In this document: one piece after another, positions 16,526 through 23,968 of the stretch
How the letters are laid out: the number at the start of each line of letters is the position of its first letter
Position numbering within the stretch: position 1 is the first letter of the stretch
Source of the DNA: a virus
Direction: 5' to 3' (one strand)
IMG/VR virus record: IMGVR_UViG_3300025736_000078
Coordinates: 1-37,597 of that record
Length of the DNA: 37,597 bases
Notes under the pieces: model-generated
Told to the model about the DNA's origin: nothing
What the model saw: the letters and a program-made list of their open reading frames with translations, nothing else
The model's database searches: none
Position numbers and translations under genes: made by a program

Positions 16526-17616
16526 TAGATAAAGTTCCGACACATGGGGTCGGCTCCTGTGAAAAGCTGTTCGCATTGTTCGCAATATACGCCAAAAGTA
16601 CAGCGAGTCTTGCATTTACTCGGGGTTCCACCAAAGATAAGCTTCTGATGTGCTTCTTTCCCCCAATAAGACTTAATTCTTGAAGGTTCCGGGTAATGAC
16701 TTCCAAGTTCGTATTCTGGTTGTCTTCTTTGGTCAACACAATAGTAAACCTTCCCGTCAGCGCATAACTGGATACAGAGTGCGGCTCCGTAGCAGTTTGT
16801 GAAGTTCTTTGCAGGATGGAAGTTCTTATCGAATTTATGAATGACCGTAAAGACCCGGAAAGAGTCTGTTTCGAGTTCATGGCATTTCTCCATCTGCTCT
16901 TTAATCTTTTCGACATTGACATTGGCAAGTTTCCCGGAAAGGTCTGCACCCATACCCTGATGTCGGAAATCCATAGGCCGGGCATGAAAATCCCTAACAC
17001 CCAAATCCTTTGCCAATTTACAAGCTTCGTATATTTCATGTTGATTTATAGAGGAAATTAAGAACTTAAAAGCTATGTCAGTGTCAGAGTTCTTCGCTGT
17101 GAGCTTTTTTATGCTACTTATAACGCTGTCATACATATCAACGCCTTTGAGTGCTAAGTATGTTTCTTTTGTCGCAGAATCAAGGCTTATACCTATCCAT
17201 CGGCACAGAACAGAAGCATCAATCAATTTATCAGTAAATGCTATACCATTTGTTGCAATTGATGATTCCATACCTTTGAGAGATGTGTGTACCAAGGCAT
17301 CACTTAACTTAGTGTGTAGCGTAGGCTCTCCCCCACCCCCGAAACAAATTGCCTTCACTCCCCATTCTCCGAGGAATCCGATAAGGTTCATAATGTGTTC
17401 ATCGGTCATTCTCTGAGGTCGCCCATCGTAATTATGGAGATACCGGCTTGCATTACAGTGCTTGCAATTTAGGTTGCATGCATGAATAGGGTCAAGGCTT
17501 GCCTCGATTGGCGGCAAAAACTCTTTGTTTATAATAGCCTTATAATGGTCTTGGTACAGAAGTCCTTTCCAAGAATTAAAGCTGTTGAACTGGTTTTCTT
17601 TTACCCACTCTTTCAT
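16525..17616 (-). CDS. Radical SAM protein with SPASM-type C-terminus
   Basis: A 363-residue radical SAM enzyme. The core motif is CNLNCKHC (C47, C51, C54), then the GGGGEPTLH SAM-binding loop (about 93-101) and SLDSATKETY. The C-terminus has two further cysteine groups (NCYGAALCIQLC...YYC and CKTRC...YCEQCEQ...MC), consistent with SPASM-type auxiliary iron-sulfur clusters. Enzymes of this build modify peptides (thioether bonds, epimers) or sugars and alcohols (dehydrogenation). In this sugar context an alcohol/sugar oxidation is plausible, but a peptide or protein substrate cannot be ruled out. It overlaps the upstream glycosyltransferase by 41 nt. Confidence 0.9.
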   Translation of the reverse strand: MKEWVKENQFNSFNSWKGLLYQDHYKAIINKEFLPPIEASLDPIHACNLNCKHCNASRYLHNYDGRPQRMTDEHIMNLIGFLGEWGVKAICFGGGGEPTLHTKLSDALVHTSLKGMESSIATNGIAFTDKLIDASVLCRWIGISLDSATKETYLALKGVDMYDSVISSIKKLTAKNSDTDIAFKFLISSINQHEIYEACKLAKDLGVRDFHARPMDFRHQGMGADLSGKLANVNVEKIKEQMEKCHELETDSFRVFTVIHKFDKNFHPAKNFTNCYGAALCIQLCADGKVYYCVDQRRQPEYELGSHYPEPSRIKSYWGKEAHQKLIFGGTPSKCKTRCTFGVYCEQCEQLFTGADPMCRNFI

Positions 17617-18370
17617 GGATTTTTTCTCCCAATAAGGTTACGTCTGTTTTAAAGTATTCTGCAAAGTTCTCTACCGCATGTTTACTATATTTCTTAGCGA
17701 TTCTCCCAACATTTTCAGCAATCTTATCATTTGGGACACCTTCTGTGCGGTGAGTTTTTGTGTGAATTTTAATATTAAGCAAAGGGCAATACCGATGAAT
17801 TGCATTATACAATCTTGCCAAATAGATGTCGGCTCCGTGAGCCGGGTACTGTTTGGGGAGTATGAAATTTACTGCCTCACATGCTTCTCTTGTGATAATT
17901 GGGAACCATCCCCATAACTTGCCCTTAGCTTCCTTTATTGAGGGCTTATTCGATGAAGTATCAATGGCAAATGCACAGCATATACGGTCAGATTTACCAA
18001 TAAGATACTTTTCTATTCCTTCAATCACAAGTTTATCCCAATCTTTTGTTATCATAATTACATCATCACCCATAACCCAAAAATAATCACCATTCAACAG
18101 TCCTTCTCGCCATAGCCAATTATAATACATATCTGATATATTCTCATTCCTTCCCCGGGAGACTATTCTGATGTCGATAGCTGTATATTGAGCTTGATAT
18201 TCAAACAGTGATTTTCTCGATACTATATCGTCATTATCTATAACTAATATTATCTCGAATGAGAAGAAATCTTTTGCGGTTTGGTTCACGCTGTTAAGAA
18301 ATCTTCTCACCAGTTCATGCCGGTTCCGGGTGGGGATAATAATAGATATTATTTTCTTTTGGCTATCCAT
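17576..18370 (-). CDS. Glycosyltransferase family 2-like protein (GT-A fold)
   Basis: A 264-residue GT-A fold protein. The N-terminal strand IISIIIPTRNRHELVRRFLNS is the classic GT2 start, followed by ILVIDNDDIV (about 41-50) and FWVMGDDVIMIT (GDD 101-103), which supplies the metal-binding acidic pair. No transmembrane segments, so it is a soluble enzyme that transfers a sugar from a nucleotide donor. The acceptor is unknown. It overlaps the methyltransferase gene by 22 nt and the radical SAM gene by 41 nt. Confidence 0.85.
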   Translation of the reverse strand: MDSQKKIISIIIPTRNRHELVRRFLNSVNQTAKDFFSFEIILVIDNDDIVSRKSLFEYQAQYTAIDIRIVSRGRNENISDMYYNWLWREGLLNGDYFWVMGDDVIMITKDWDKLVIEGIEKYLIGKSDRICCAFAIDTSSNKPSIKEAKGKLWGWFPIITREACEAVNFILPKQYPAHGADIYLARLYNAIHRYCPLLNIKIHTKTHRTEGVPNDKIAENVGRIAKKYSKHAVENFAEYFKTDVTLLGEKIHERVGKRKPVQQL

Positions 18371-18990
18371 GTGGCCCTGTGATGCTTTTTGTATTCCTTG
18401 GAAGGAATCTGTTTAACTACCTCAAACCCGTTTGCGCTCAGGAGCGCCCTGAGATATTTCTTCGTAGGTTTCGTAAGGAAGCGCCATTTGCCACCATGCC
18501 GTTCTTCAAGAAGTGCCGGTTCCGCATGAGGGTTGAAAATAGTTTCAATAACCAAGGTTTCTTCGCACATATCACAAAGTACCTTAACTATTTTTGCATA
18601 GTCAGTTTTCGGAAATTTGTGGATAACCCCTAAGCACATGACAATCTGAAAAGGCTTTGATGTAAATGACGTTGATAACGAATACGTACCGCAAGCGATT
18701 GCCACGCTCTGTCTCTCTGACATTATCCTTGTTATTGCCGAAGCATCTTTCCTTTCTTCAATAGCGGTAGCCATTGCACCCCTGAAGGCGAATCTCAATG
18801 CCATAAGTCCAACATGAGCGCCAATATCGACAAGGGTTTTCCCGTCCACATCAAGTTGTTCGCAAAACTGATTCCATTTAAGGTCGCGGTGAACAACGAG
18901 GTCGAAACTTCTCGGCTCAAAACCGCCCTTCTCTTTCATAACTTCATGGAAGGCTTCTACGGATAAATCTGCGCTTTGAGTCTGTTCCAT
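18349..18990 (-). CDS. Class I SAM-dependent methyltransferase
   Basis: A 213-residue Rossmann-fold methyltransferase. Motif I is TLVDIGAHVGLMALRFAFRGA (about 53-73), followed by the acidic end of strand 2 (TAIEERKDA) and motif IV-like FQIVMCLGVIHKF (about 113-125). The C-terminal half contains RFLTKPTKKYLRALLSANGFEVV, typical of small-molecule methyltransferases. In this setting it probably methylates a sugar or sugar-linked group. ATG start with GGGAG upstream; 2 nt after the stop of the preceding gene. Confidence 0.85.
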   Translation of the reverse strand: MEQTQSADLSVEAFHEVMKEKGGFEPRSFDLVVHRDLKWNQFCEQLDVDGKTLVDIGAHVGLMALRFAFRGAMATAIEERKDASAITRIMSERQSVAIACGTYSLSTSFTSKPFQIVMCLGVIHKFPKTDYAKIVKVLCDMCEETLVIETIFNPHAEPALLEERHGGKWRFLTKPTKKYLRALLSANGFEVVKQIPSKEYKKHHRATWIAKRK

Positions 18991-18992
18991 TG

Positions 18993-19682
18993 TTACTCTC
19001 CCTTATTTACAGTTTTAAAACTCATACCCCATGTAAGATTCTTTCTTTTTCGCATACTATATGTCTGAATATCTCGGCTTTTATGGATTCTATTGTGTCG
19101 ATGCGTTTCATCTTCAGGGACTCCTGTGCATGGATGATGGTGAATAAGAGTGGGGCCTCTACCAGTCCATGCTTTATCAACAATTCTTGCATAATCCTCA
19201 AGTTCTTCGTCAATATAAAGACATTTGTATTCAGGACAAAAAACATGATTATTAGGGAATCTTTGTATGAATTCCTTCCCGATTGCTCCAAATGCAAGCC
19301 GGTTGTCGGTATTTGGGATATTTTTCTGATGAATACCAACAACTCCATCAAAATCCTTAATAAAAAATTTGAAAGTCTGCCCAATAAGTCTCAAGCAGTT
19401 ATGTTCTATTTCGACATCATCATTAAGGTAAACAAATACATCACCATTAAAATTATGTTCAAGATAATAATTCCAAAAGGTAGGAGCAGTATATTTCTGT
19501 TTATACATTATGTGATTAATAAAATCATCTCTGTATTTTTCCCCCATTTTCAACCATTCATCCCTGATAGAATAAAAGATATTGAGATGGACACCCGGAA
19601 TCCAAGCCTTACGTATCGACTCAATACATTTACCAAGCTTTTCTTCTCTCTTGTATGTAGGAATTACTATTTCAATTTTCAT
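18993..19682 (-). CDS. Glycosyltransferase family 2-like protein, second copy type
   Basis: A 229-residue GT-A protein, clearly different from the one at 17576-18370. It starts MKIEIVIPTYKREEKLGKCI, carries the acidic motif VYLNDDVEI (NDD 87-89) and a later HHHPCTG segment. No membrane segment. The missing long C-terminal region and compact size suggest a soluble enzyme acting on a small or protein acceptor. The start is the ATG at 19682, 27 nt after the previous gene, one of the few small gaps in the cluster. Confidence 0.8.
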   Translation of the reverse strand: MKIEIVIPTYKREEKLGKCIESIRKAWIPGVHLNIFYSIRDEWLKMGEKYRDDFINHIMYKQKYTAPTFWNYYLEHNFNGDVFVYLNDDVEIEHNCLRLIGQTFKFFIKDFDGVVGIHQKNIPNTDNRLAFGAIGKEFIQRFPNNHVFCPEYKCLYIDEELEDYARIVDKAWTGRGPTLIHHHPCTGVPEDETHRHNRIHKSRDIQTYSMRKRKNLTWGMSFKTVNKGE

Positions 19683-19709
19683 TTTCTCTCTTAGTCTGAA
19701 GATGTTTGT

Positions 19710-20246
19710 TCATTTTATAAACAATATCCAAGGTGAGTTGTCTCTTATTGGTTTAATTTTAAACTCTTCCATAAAATGCTTTATTGCGAGTGAGGCTTCC
19801 CATGTTTTTTTAGGATACCAGTCATGGCATAATATCAAACCACCTTCCGAGGTATGTCCCCAAATCCATTCCAGTGTTTTGAGTGTCGGGAAATAATGGT
19901 CGAGGTCTACATGGGAAAAGGAAAGAACTAAACCTGACTCAGTTTCCAAACTCTCTGGAAGAAAGCCTTTATGGATGATAAAATTATCTTTTTTTGATTC
20001 TTTTAATCTCATAGAAAATCTATCTACATCCATTTTCATACTACCCTTTTCGTAGTGGCATTCCCCTTTCGGGTCAGTATCTTGGGGGGTTGGCTCTGCA
20101 AATCCCTCAAAGCTGTCAAAGGCATGGGCTGTTTTATTCTGTATTTTAGCCTCTCTAAGTATCCGCATGAAGTTATTTCCGGCATGAACACCAAATTCCG
20201 CAAAATCCCCATCAATATCTTTTACTGTTTTTAAATACTTAATCAC
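19710..20246 (-). CDS. TylF/macrocin-type O-methyltransferase
   Basis: A 178-residue methyltransferase of the TylF type. Signature blocks: DGDFAEFGVHAGNN (motif I, residues 12-25), AHAFDSFEGF (strand 2), FIIHKGFLPESL and the acidic-loop block SFSHVDLDHYFPTLKTLEWI. These metal-dependent enzymes methylate sugar hydroxyls (for example in macrocin/tylosin) and also appear in surface polysaccharide clusters. It overlaps the preceding fusion gene by 8 nt. This supports an O-methylated sugar as the product. Confidence 0.88.
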   Translation of the reverse strand: MIKYLKTVKDIDGDFAEFGVHAGNNFMRILREAKIQNKTAHAFDSFEGFAEPTPQDTDPKGECHYEKGSMKMDVDRFSMRLKESKKDNFIIHKGFLPESLETESGLVLSFSHVDLDHYFPTLKTLEWIWGHTSEGGLILCHDWYPKKTWEASLAIKHFMEEFKIKPIRDNSPWILFIK

Positions 20247-20940
20247 TTAAACCCCCTACTGTCCTTCGTTCGATGTCTATACCATCATATTTATAATTAT
20301 ATATCTCTATACAACTAACATCAGTAATTGCTGTGAATTTATGGAAGAATCCTACTGGTATTTCCCGGGGCGGTTGACCTGCCTTGATAGTAATAGTCCT
20401 CTTTGTATCATCCTTCCACCAAAAATCTATTTTAAGAGTGCCTTTAATCACATGGAATATATTGGTTTTTTGATTGTGCTTATGCTCTGAGCAGTAGCCG
20501 CCCTTCTTAATATCGAGATAATGTACTGTTGAGGTTGAATTCCTAAATATCTCAACGGTTGTACCCCATACTTTTTTCTCTGGTTTACAATCCCACTGAG
20601 GGACCCAATCCGCTCGGCTACTGAATTTTGTTGTGGGAGATGCACAATCAGCATAAACCATCACATCAACCGTGCGTTTTAATTTATGAGCTACCGCAAT
20701 CCTATGCCCACCATTTTCAATCCACCGGCACTTTTTACAGTAATATAATGGCTCAAATTTCTTTTCATCGAAGTTATCTACTATGCTATTGACTTTCTTT
20801 GTCCACCTTTTATTCTGAACATCTTTAGTTCTAAAAGAAGCATCGACAGCCTGTTCATCGAGACTTACATTTGTTACAAGGGTATCTGCCGGATATTCAT
20901 AAAGAGATGAGCCTTCTTTATATCTTATGATATGTTTCAT
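20239..20940 (-). CDS. ParB-like N-domain fused to a cupin
   Basis: A 233-residue two-domain protein. Residues 1-100 contain an IENGGHRIAVAHKL block (75-88), the core motif of the ParB/sulfiredoxin fold (DG-xHR-xxA...), preceded by IVDNFDEKKFEPL. Residues 125-225 form a cupin: KGGYCSEHKHNQKTNIFHVIKGTLKIDFWW with His ligands at 153 and 155. ParB-fold proteins use nucleotides (CTPase; free serine kinase SerK), so a metabolite kinase joined to a cupin is one possibility; a sensor is another. It overlaps the upstream gene by ATGA. I do not know a characterised protein with this pairing. Confidence 0.75.
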   Translation of the reverse strand: MKHIIRYKEGSSLYEYPADTLVTNVSLDEQAVDASFRTKDVQNKRWTKKVNSIVDNFDEKKFEPLYYCKKCRWIENGGHRIAVAHKLKRTVDVMVYADCASPTTKFSSRADWVPQWDCKPEKKVWGTTVEIFRNSTSTVHYLDIKKGGYCSEHKHNQKTNIFHVIKGTLKIDFWWKDDTKRTITIKAGQPPREIPVGFFHKFTAITDVSCIEIYNYKYDGIDIERRTVGGLSD

Positions 20941-22409
20941 TGGCCTACCTCTCGCTTTAGATGTCGGCTTGCTTGGTAGAATTCAATAACAGGTTCTCCA
21001 AGTTCTGACATTGAATCGAATATCTGACAATACGAATCTGGAAGTTTAATAAAATTAATATTGCTCTTATTGCGGTCTAACACTGTCTTGAGATTATGTT
21101 GCTCCATTGCAATTCTGGCAAAAGAGTTTTTATTCTCATTTATCCATTCCTCTACAAATCTATGAGTCTTGTTATTGTTTTTTAAGAAGATAGCTCCACT
21201 GAGCAGTTCTATTCCGCTCTGCCTAGGACTCTTTTTGTATTGACTCCAATCGACAATACAGACAGATATATCGGCTTTTGTTTTTAGAAGGAAGTCTGGC
21301 ATTTGGAAAACAGCGCTGTCGGCATCGAGCCAGACAATGTTTCTGCCGGGGTGCTTATCGAGCATTTCCTTCAGGAAGGTTGCCTTATAATAAGTATTTT
21401 TCTTCCATCCCCCGAGGCTGTCGATTCCTTGAATATCATAATCAAGATTAAAATTATTGAGGGAACCCATGAGACGATGAGCTTCTTTCTCATATCCGGT
21501 ATTTTTTGTATAATATGAGACAAAGAGAGGCTTTTCTTCTACCTTTATTTTTTTCTCATTCAGTACATTTTTTACCTCATCAAACTTAAAACACTTCAAG
21601 GCTGATTCAGGATTTAGATTAATTACCTTTATTCCTCTTTTCTCCCAAGCAGGAGCGACTTCATGTAGATAGTCCCGGAATGTTTTATAGACACCTTCGC
21701 TCTGTTTGTCAGGGTATCCATCATGGAACCATCTTTGATTGCCCTTACCGTCACCTTTCATATCGAATCCGAGAAGGTATATTTCCTTTGCCCCGAGTTC
21801 TATTGCGAGATTAATAGATGCGTGGCCGGAGTTCGTTCCACAAATGCCGAGGTCCGGGACCGTAAAAATATTATCCGGGAAACAGAAAGTTCCGTTATTA
21901 AGCCATACCTGATAGCCCCCAAAGTTTTCATATCTAATCCGGGCTTCCTCTCCCAATTTGCCTCTTACGAGCCATCCCCATACCCTTGTGTCCATAGAAA
22001 AAAGGATTGTGGGGTCATACTTCTCTATTGCCCTATTGATGCCAATAGAAAGCTCACCTTCGAGAAGCTTAAAGTTGAAGTCTTTCAGGCTTGGGCCGCC
22101 CCCGACTATAAAAACTCGTTGATTTGCCCATGAATTTCGAGGGACAGCATCAAAAAAGATTTTCGATTTTGCGAGATTGTAATTTAATATTTCCTGATTA
22201 GGACTTAGATTAGGATTCTGTGCCAGATTAGGCCATTGCCTGATACGGTCAAGACGGGTTTTTTCTTTGATTTTATTGAGAACACGCTTGTCGGACATTG
22301 TAAGAATGGGGGATTGCTTTTCTGCGGCATCTTTGCTTTTTAATTGGTTTTCTTTGATTCTTTTATTCTGTAAAACTTTCTTAGTGTCGGACATGCGAAC
22401 GATGGTCAT
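20937..22409 (-). CDS. Fusion of DUF115/Maf-like domain and a second glycosyltransferase domain
   Basis: A 490-residue protein. Residues 1-85 are a basic helical linker. Residues 97-275 are DUF115/MptE-like: VFIVGGGPSLKDFNF (about 99-113), IGINRAIEKYDPTILFSMD and ELGAKEIYLLGFDMKGDG, also close to GT42 sialyltransferases. Residues 293-485 form a GT-A-like domain with NIVWLDADSAVFQMPDFL (DAD 362-364) and SGAIFLKNN. The start is ATG with AAAGGATTCACA. It is the first gene after the capsid gene. DUF115 is the catalytic part of Maf proteins that glycosylate flagellin Ser/Thr, so a direct transfer of sugar onto a phage structural protein is a reasonable but untested idea. Confidence 0.75.
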   Translation of the reverse strand: MTIVRMSDTKKVLQNKRIKENQLKSKDAAEKQSPILTMSDKRVLNKIKEKTRLDRIRQWPNLAQNPNLSPNQEILNYNLAKSKIFFDAVPRNSWANQRVFIVGGGPSLKDFNFKLLEGELSIGINRAIEKYDPTILFSMDTRVWGWLVRGKLGEEARIRYENFGGYQVWLNNGTFCFPDNIFTVPDLGICGTNSGHASINLAIELGAKEIYLLGFDMKGDGKGNQRWFHDGYPDKQSEGVYKTFRDYLHEVAPAWEKRGIKVINLNPESALKCFKFDEVKNVLNEKKIKVEEKPLFVSYYTKNTGYEKEAHRLMGSLNNFNLDYDIQGIDSLGGWKKNTYYKATFLKEMLDKHPGRNIVWLDADSAVFQMPDFLLKTKADISVCIVDWSQYKKSPRQSGIELLSGAIFLKNNNKTHRFVEEWINENKNSFARIAMEQHNLKTVLDRNKSNINFIKLPDSYCQIFDSMSELGEPVIEFYQASRHLKREVGQ

Positions 22410-22432
22410 TGTGAATCCTTTTCTTTAAATGA

Positions 22433-22454
22433 GGGGGGGATATTCTCCCCCCCC
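22433..22454 (-). terminator. Hairpin after capsid gene, 7 G:C pairs (attenuator-like)
   Basis: Seven G (22433-22439) and eight C (22447-22454) flank a 7-nt loop, giving an all-G:C stem 23 nt after the capsid stop and 23 nt before the next start. There is no run of U after it on the minus strand, so it is not a typical intrinsic terminator. A strong stem here could slow RNA polymerase, protect the upstream capsid mRNA from 3' exonucleases, and so keep capsid high and the sugar genes lower. Confidence 0.6.
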
Positions 22455-22477
22455 AATCTTAATTAAGGCGATGCAAA

Positions 22478-23500
22478 TTACGATGTTGAACAGCGAACGA
22501 GTTGTTTTGTTTCTCCAATCGCTCCACCGTACCGTAACCATCCTGCAACGAGGTTTGCATAAGCTAATACGTCAGGCTGACCCGTAAGAGTCAAATCCAT
22601 TCTGTATCCACCCATCATCTTCCGTTTCGGGAGAATTACATAATACTCTGTTGAACTCGAAAGCATCGTTGTGTATATGACCCGGACGTTGAAAACTGAG
22701 TGTCCAGTGCTTCCTGCATACGGCTGTTGAACCAGTCCGAGCGCTCTTGCAAGCCGCTCTTTGAGTTCCACAGGAGCCAAGATAATGAACTCGGCATCCG
22801 CAGTTGCATCAGCAAAGAGATTACGAGTACGGCTAAGAATATCCGTACAGGCTTGATTGATGGTGCGAATATCCCTCAACGGAACATAATTCTCGTTCGT
22901 GTTGGGGATAGCGCCTTCAACCACTCTCCATTCTTGGTCGTATGTTGCCGCAACCGCATCGATAAGAGCATAGAAGTTTGTAGCCCGAGAGCTAAAAGCT
23001 TTATTCCTGAACGAAGCGGCAGTATTTTCGATGGTCCACCAATGATTGTCGTCAAACCACACTTTCAACCATTGTAATGCTCCACCGTAGAGGTCAAATG
23101 TTACGGTTTCCCTTGCACCTGACATCTTGTAAACTCGGGCTTTATCGCCCTGCTCGACTTTATTAAAGGATAAGCCGTCTGCAATATCATCGATGTAGAA
23201 CCCTGACTCCCGGGTTCCTGTGAAATCGATAATGTCAAAGACTTGCTCGTAACCTCTGTCAAAAGCCGTAAGCTGTTGATATTTTCTGATTGCGGTAAGA
23301 ACTTCTGCCGGGAAATCACCGGAAGCTGTGAAAGCCTGAGCCGGATTGCCATGTCTCGAATAAGCTTCAGCCATAACTAAAGCTTCGGGAGAACTTGGGA
23401 TGTCAAAAAATGCTTGGATTGCTCCGTACACTTTTCTAACATCATTCGGGTTGTATAAGTTAACACCATCCCAATCAGAAACAATTTTTCCTTTAAACAT
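22478..23500 (-). CDS. Major capsid protein
   Basis: A 340-residue protein at the position of the major capsid gene, directly after the decoration protein and scaffold genes. It has a long amphipathic N-terminal region (NPNDVRKVYGAIQAFFDIP), an ETVTFDLYGGALQWLKVWFDD segment and a C-terminal beta-rich part ending GAIGETKQLVRCSTS. It most likely has the HK97 fold. No N-terminal delta domain is obvious, so scaffold function is likely given by the separate upstream protein. It would be the most abundant virion protein and is the first candidate acceptor for the sugar cluster that follows. Confidence 0.85.
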   Translation of the reverse strand: MFKGKIVSDWDGVNLYNPNDVRKVYGAIQAFFDIPSSPEALVMAEAYSRHGNPAQAFTASGDFPAEVLTAIRKYQQLTAFDRGYEQVFDIIDFTGTRESGFYIDDIADGLSFNKVEQGDKARVYKMSGARETVTFDLYGGALQWLKVWFDDNHWWTIENTAASFRNKAFSSRATNFYALIDAVAATYDQEWRVVEGAIPNTNENYVPLRDIRTINQACTDILSRTRNLFADATADAEFIILAPVELKERLARALGLVQQPYAGSTGHSVFNVRVIYTTMLSSSTEYYVILPKRKMMGGYRMDLTLTGQPDVLAYANLVAGWLRYGGAIGETKQLVRCSTS

Positions 23501-23517
23501 TTTGTATTGTCTCCTAA

Positions 23518-23916
23518 TTAACTTACAACTCCGAGTGCGCCAATAAGCGTGATTTCGACAGTAGTATCACCAACAGCACCGTTTTTCTGAACGATACCGC
23601 ATGGAGTATTGCCGGATGCGGTTTGTGTAACCGTTTCTGCGGAAGAGTCGAAATAGACTTTACAGCCCACTTCCCATACTCCCGAATCTCCGGCTCCTGA
23701 TGCCATAGCCGCACAGGGAACAACAATACGAGTTGCTTCCCATACGAATACATCTGCGACACCAGTTGCCTTTGTGGACACAAAAACACCGACAACATCG
23801 TTGATTTTAGCCATATCTCCGGCTGTAACACCCGAATGACCGTCATACTCAAAAACTGTATAAGTATCACCGAGAGTTGAGGACCGGAGTTTAAAGGCAG
23901 TACCACCGATAGCCAT
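23518..23916 (-). CDS. Capsid decoration protein (DUF2190-like)
   Basis: A 132-residue beta-barrel-like protein with the recurring pattern of DUF2190 head decoration proteins: GVTAGDMAKINDVVGVFVS near the N-terminus, a central WEATRIVVPCAAMASGAGDSGVWEVGCKVYFD, then TQTASGNTPCGIVQ and a closing TTVEITLIGAL strand. It is located between the scaffold/protease gene and the capsid gene, the standard place. ATG start with AGGAGTGT. It should trimerise on the capsid shell surface. Confidence 0.8.
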   Translation of the reverse strand: MAIGGTAFKLRSSTLGDTYTVFEYDGHSGVTAGDMAKINDVVGVFVSTKATGVADVFVWEATRIVVPCAAMASGAGDSGVWEVGCKVYFDSSAETVTQTASGNTPCGIVQKNGAVGDTTVEITLIGALGVVS

Positions 23917-23968
23917 CTTTTACACTCCTAAAAGGATTAAAAAATTAAAGTATTACATAAATAAATAT

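Noticed and set aside
18990-19694. 234-residue plus-strand frame opposite the second glycosyltransferase
   Set aside because: It covers almost exactly the minus-strand GT gene, which has a clear GT2 pattern. The antisense product is a Phe/Ile-rich sequence without domains.
12201-22409. Assembly chimera of phage and host contig
   Set aside because: Strand, gene overlaps, base composition, ribosome sites and the absence of GATC continue unchanged from the capsid gene through the sugar genes into the adaptor gene.
22433-22454. True intrinsic terminator after the capsid gene
   Set aside because: The stem is strong but no U-run follows on the minus strand, and the next gene depends on readthrough because no promoter was found in the 68-nt gap.
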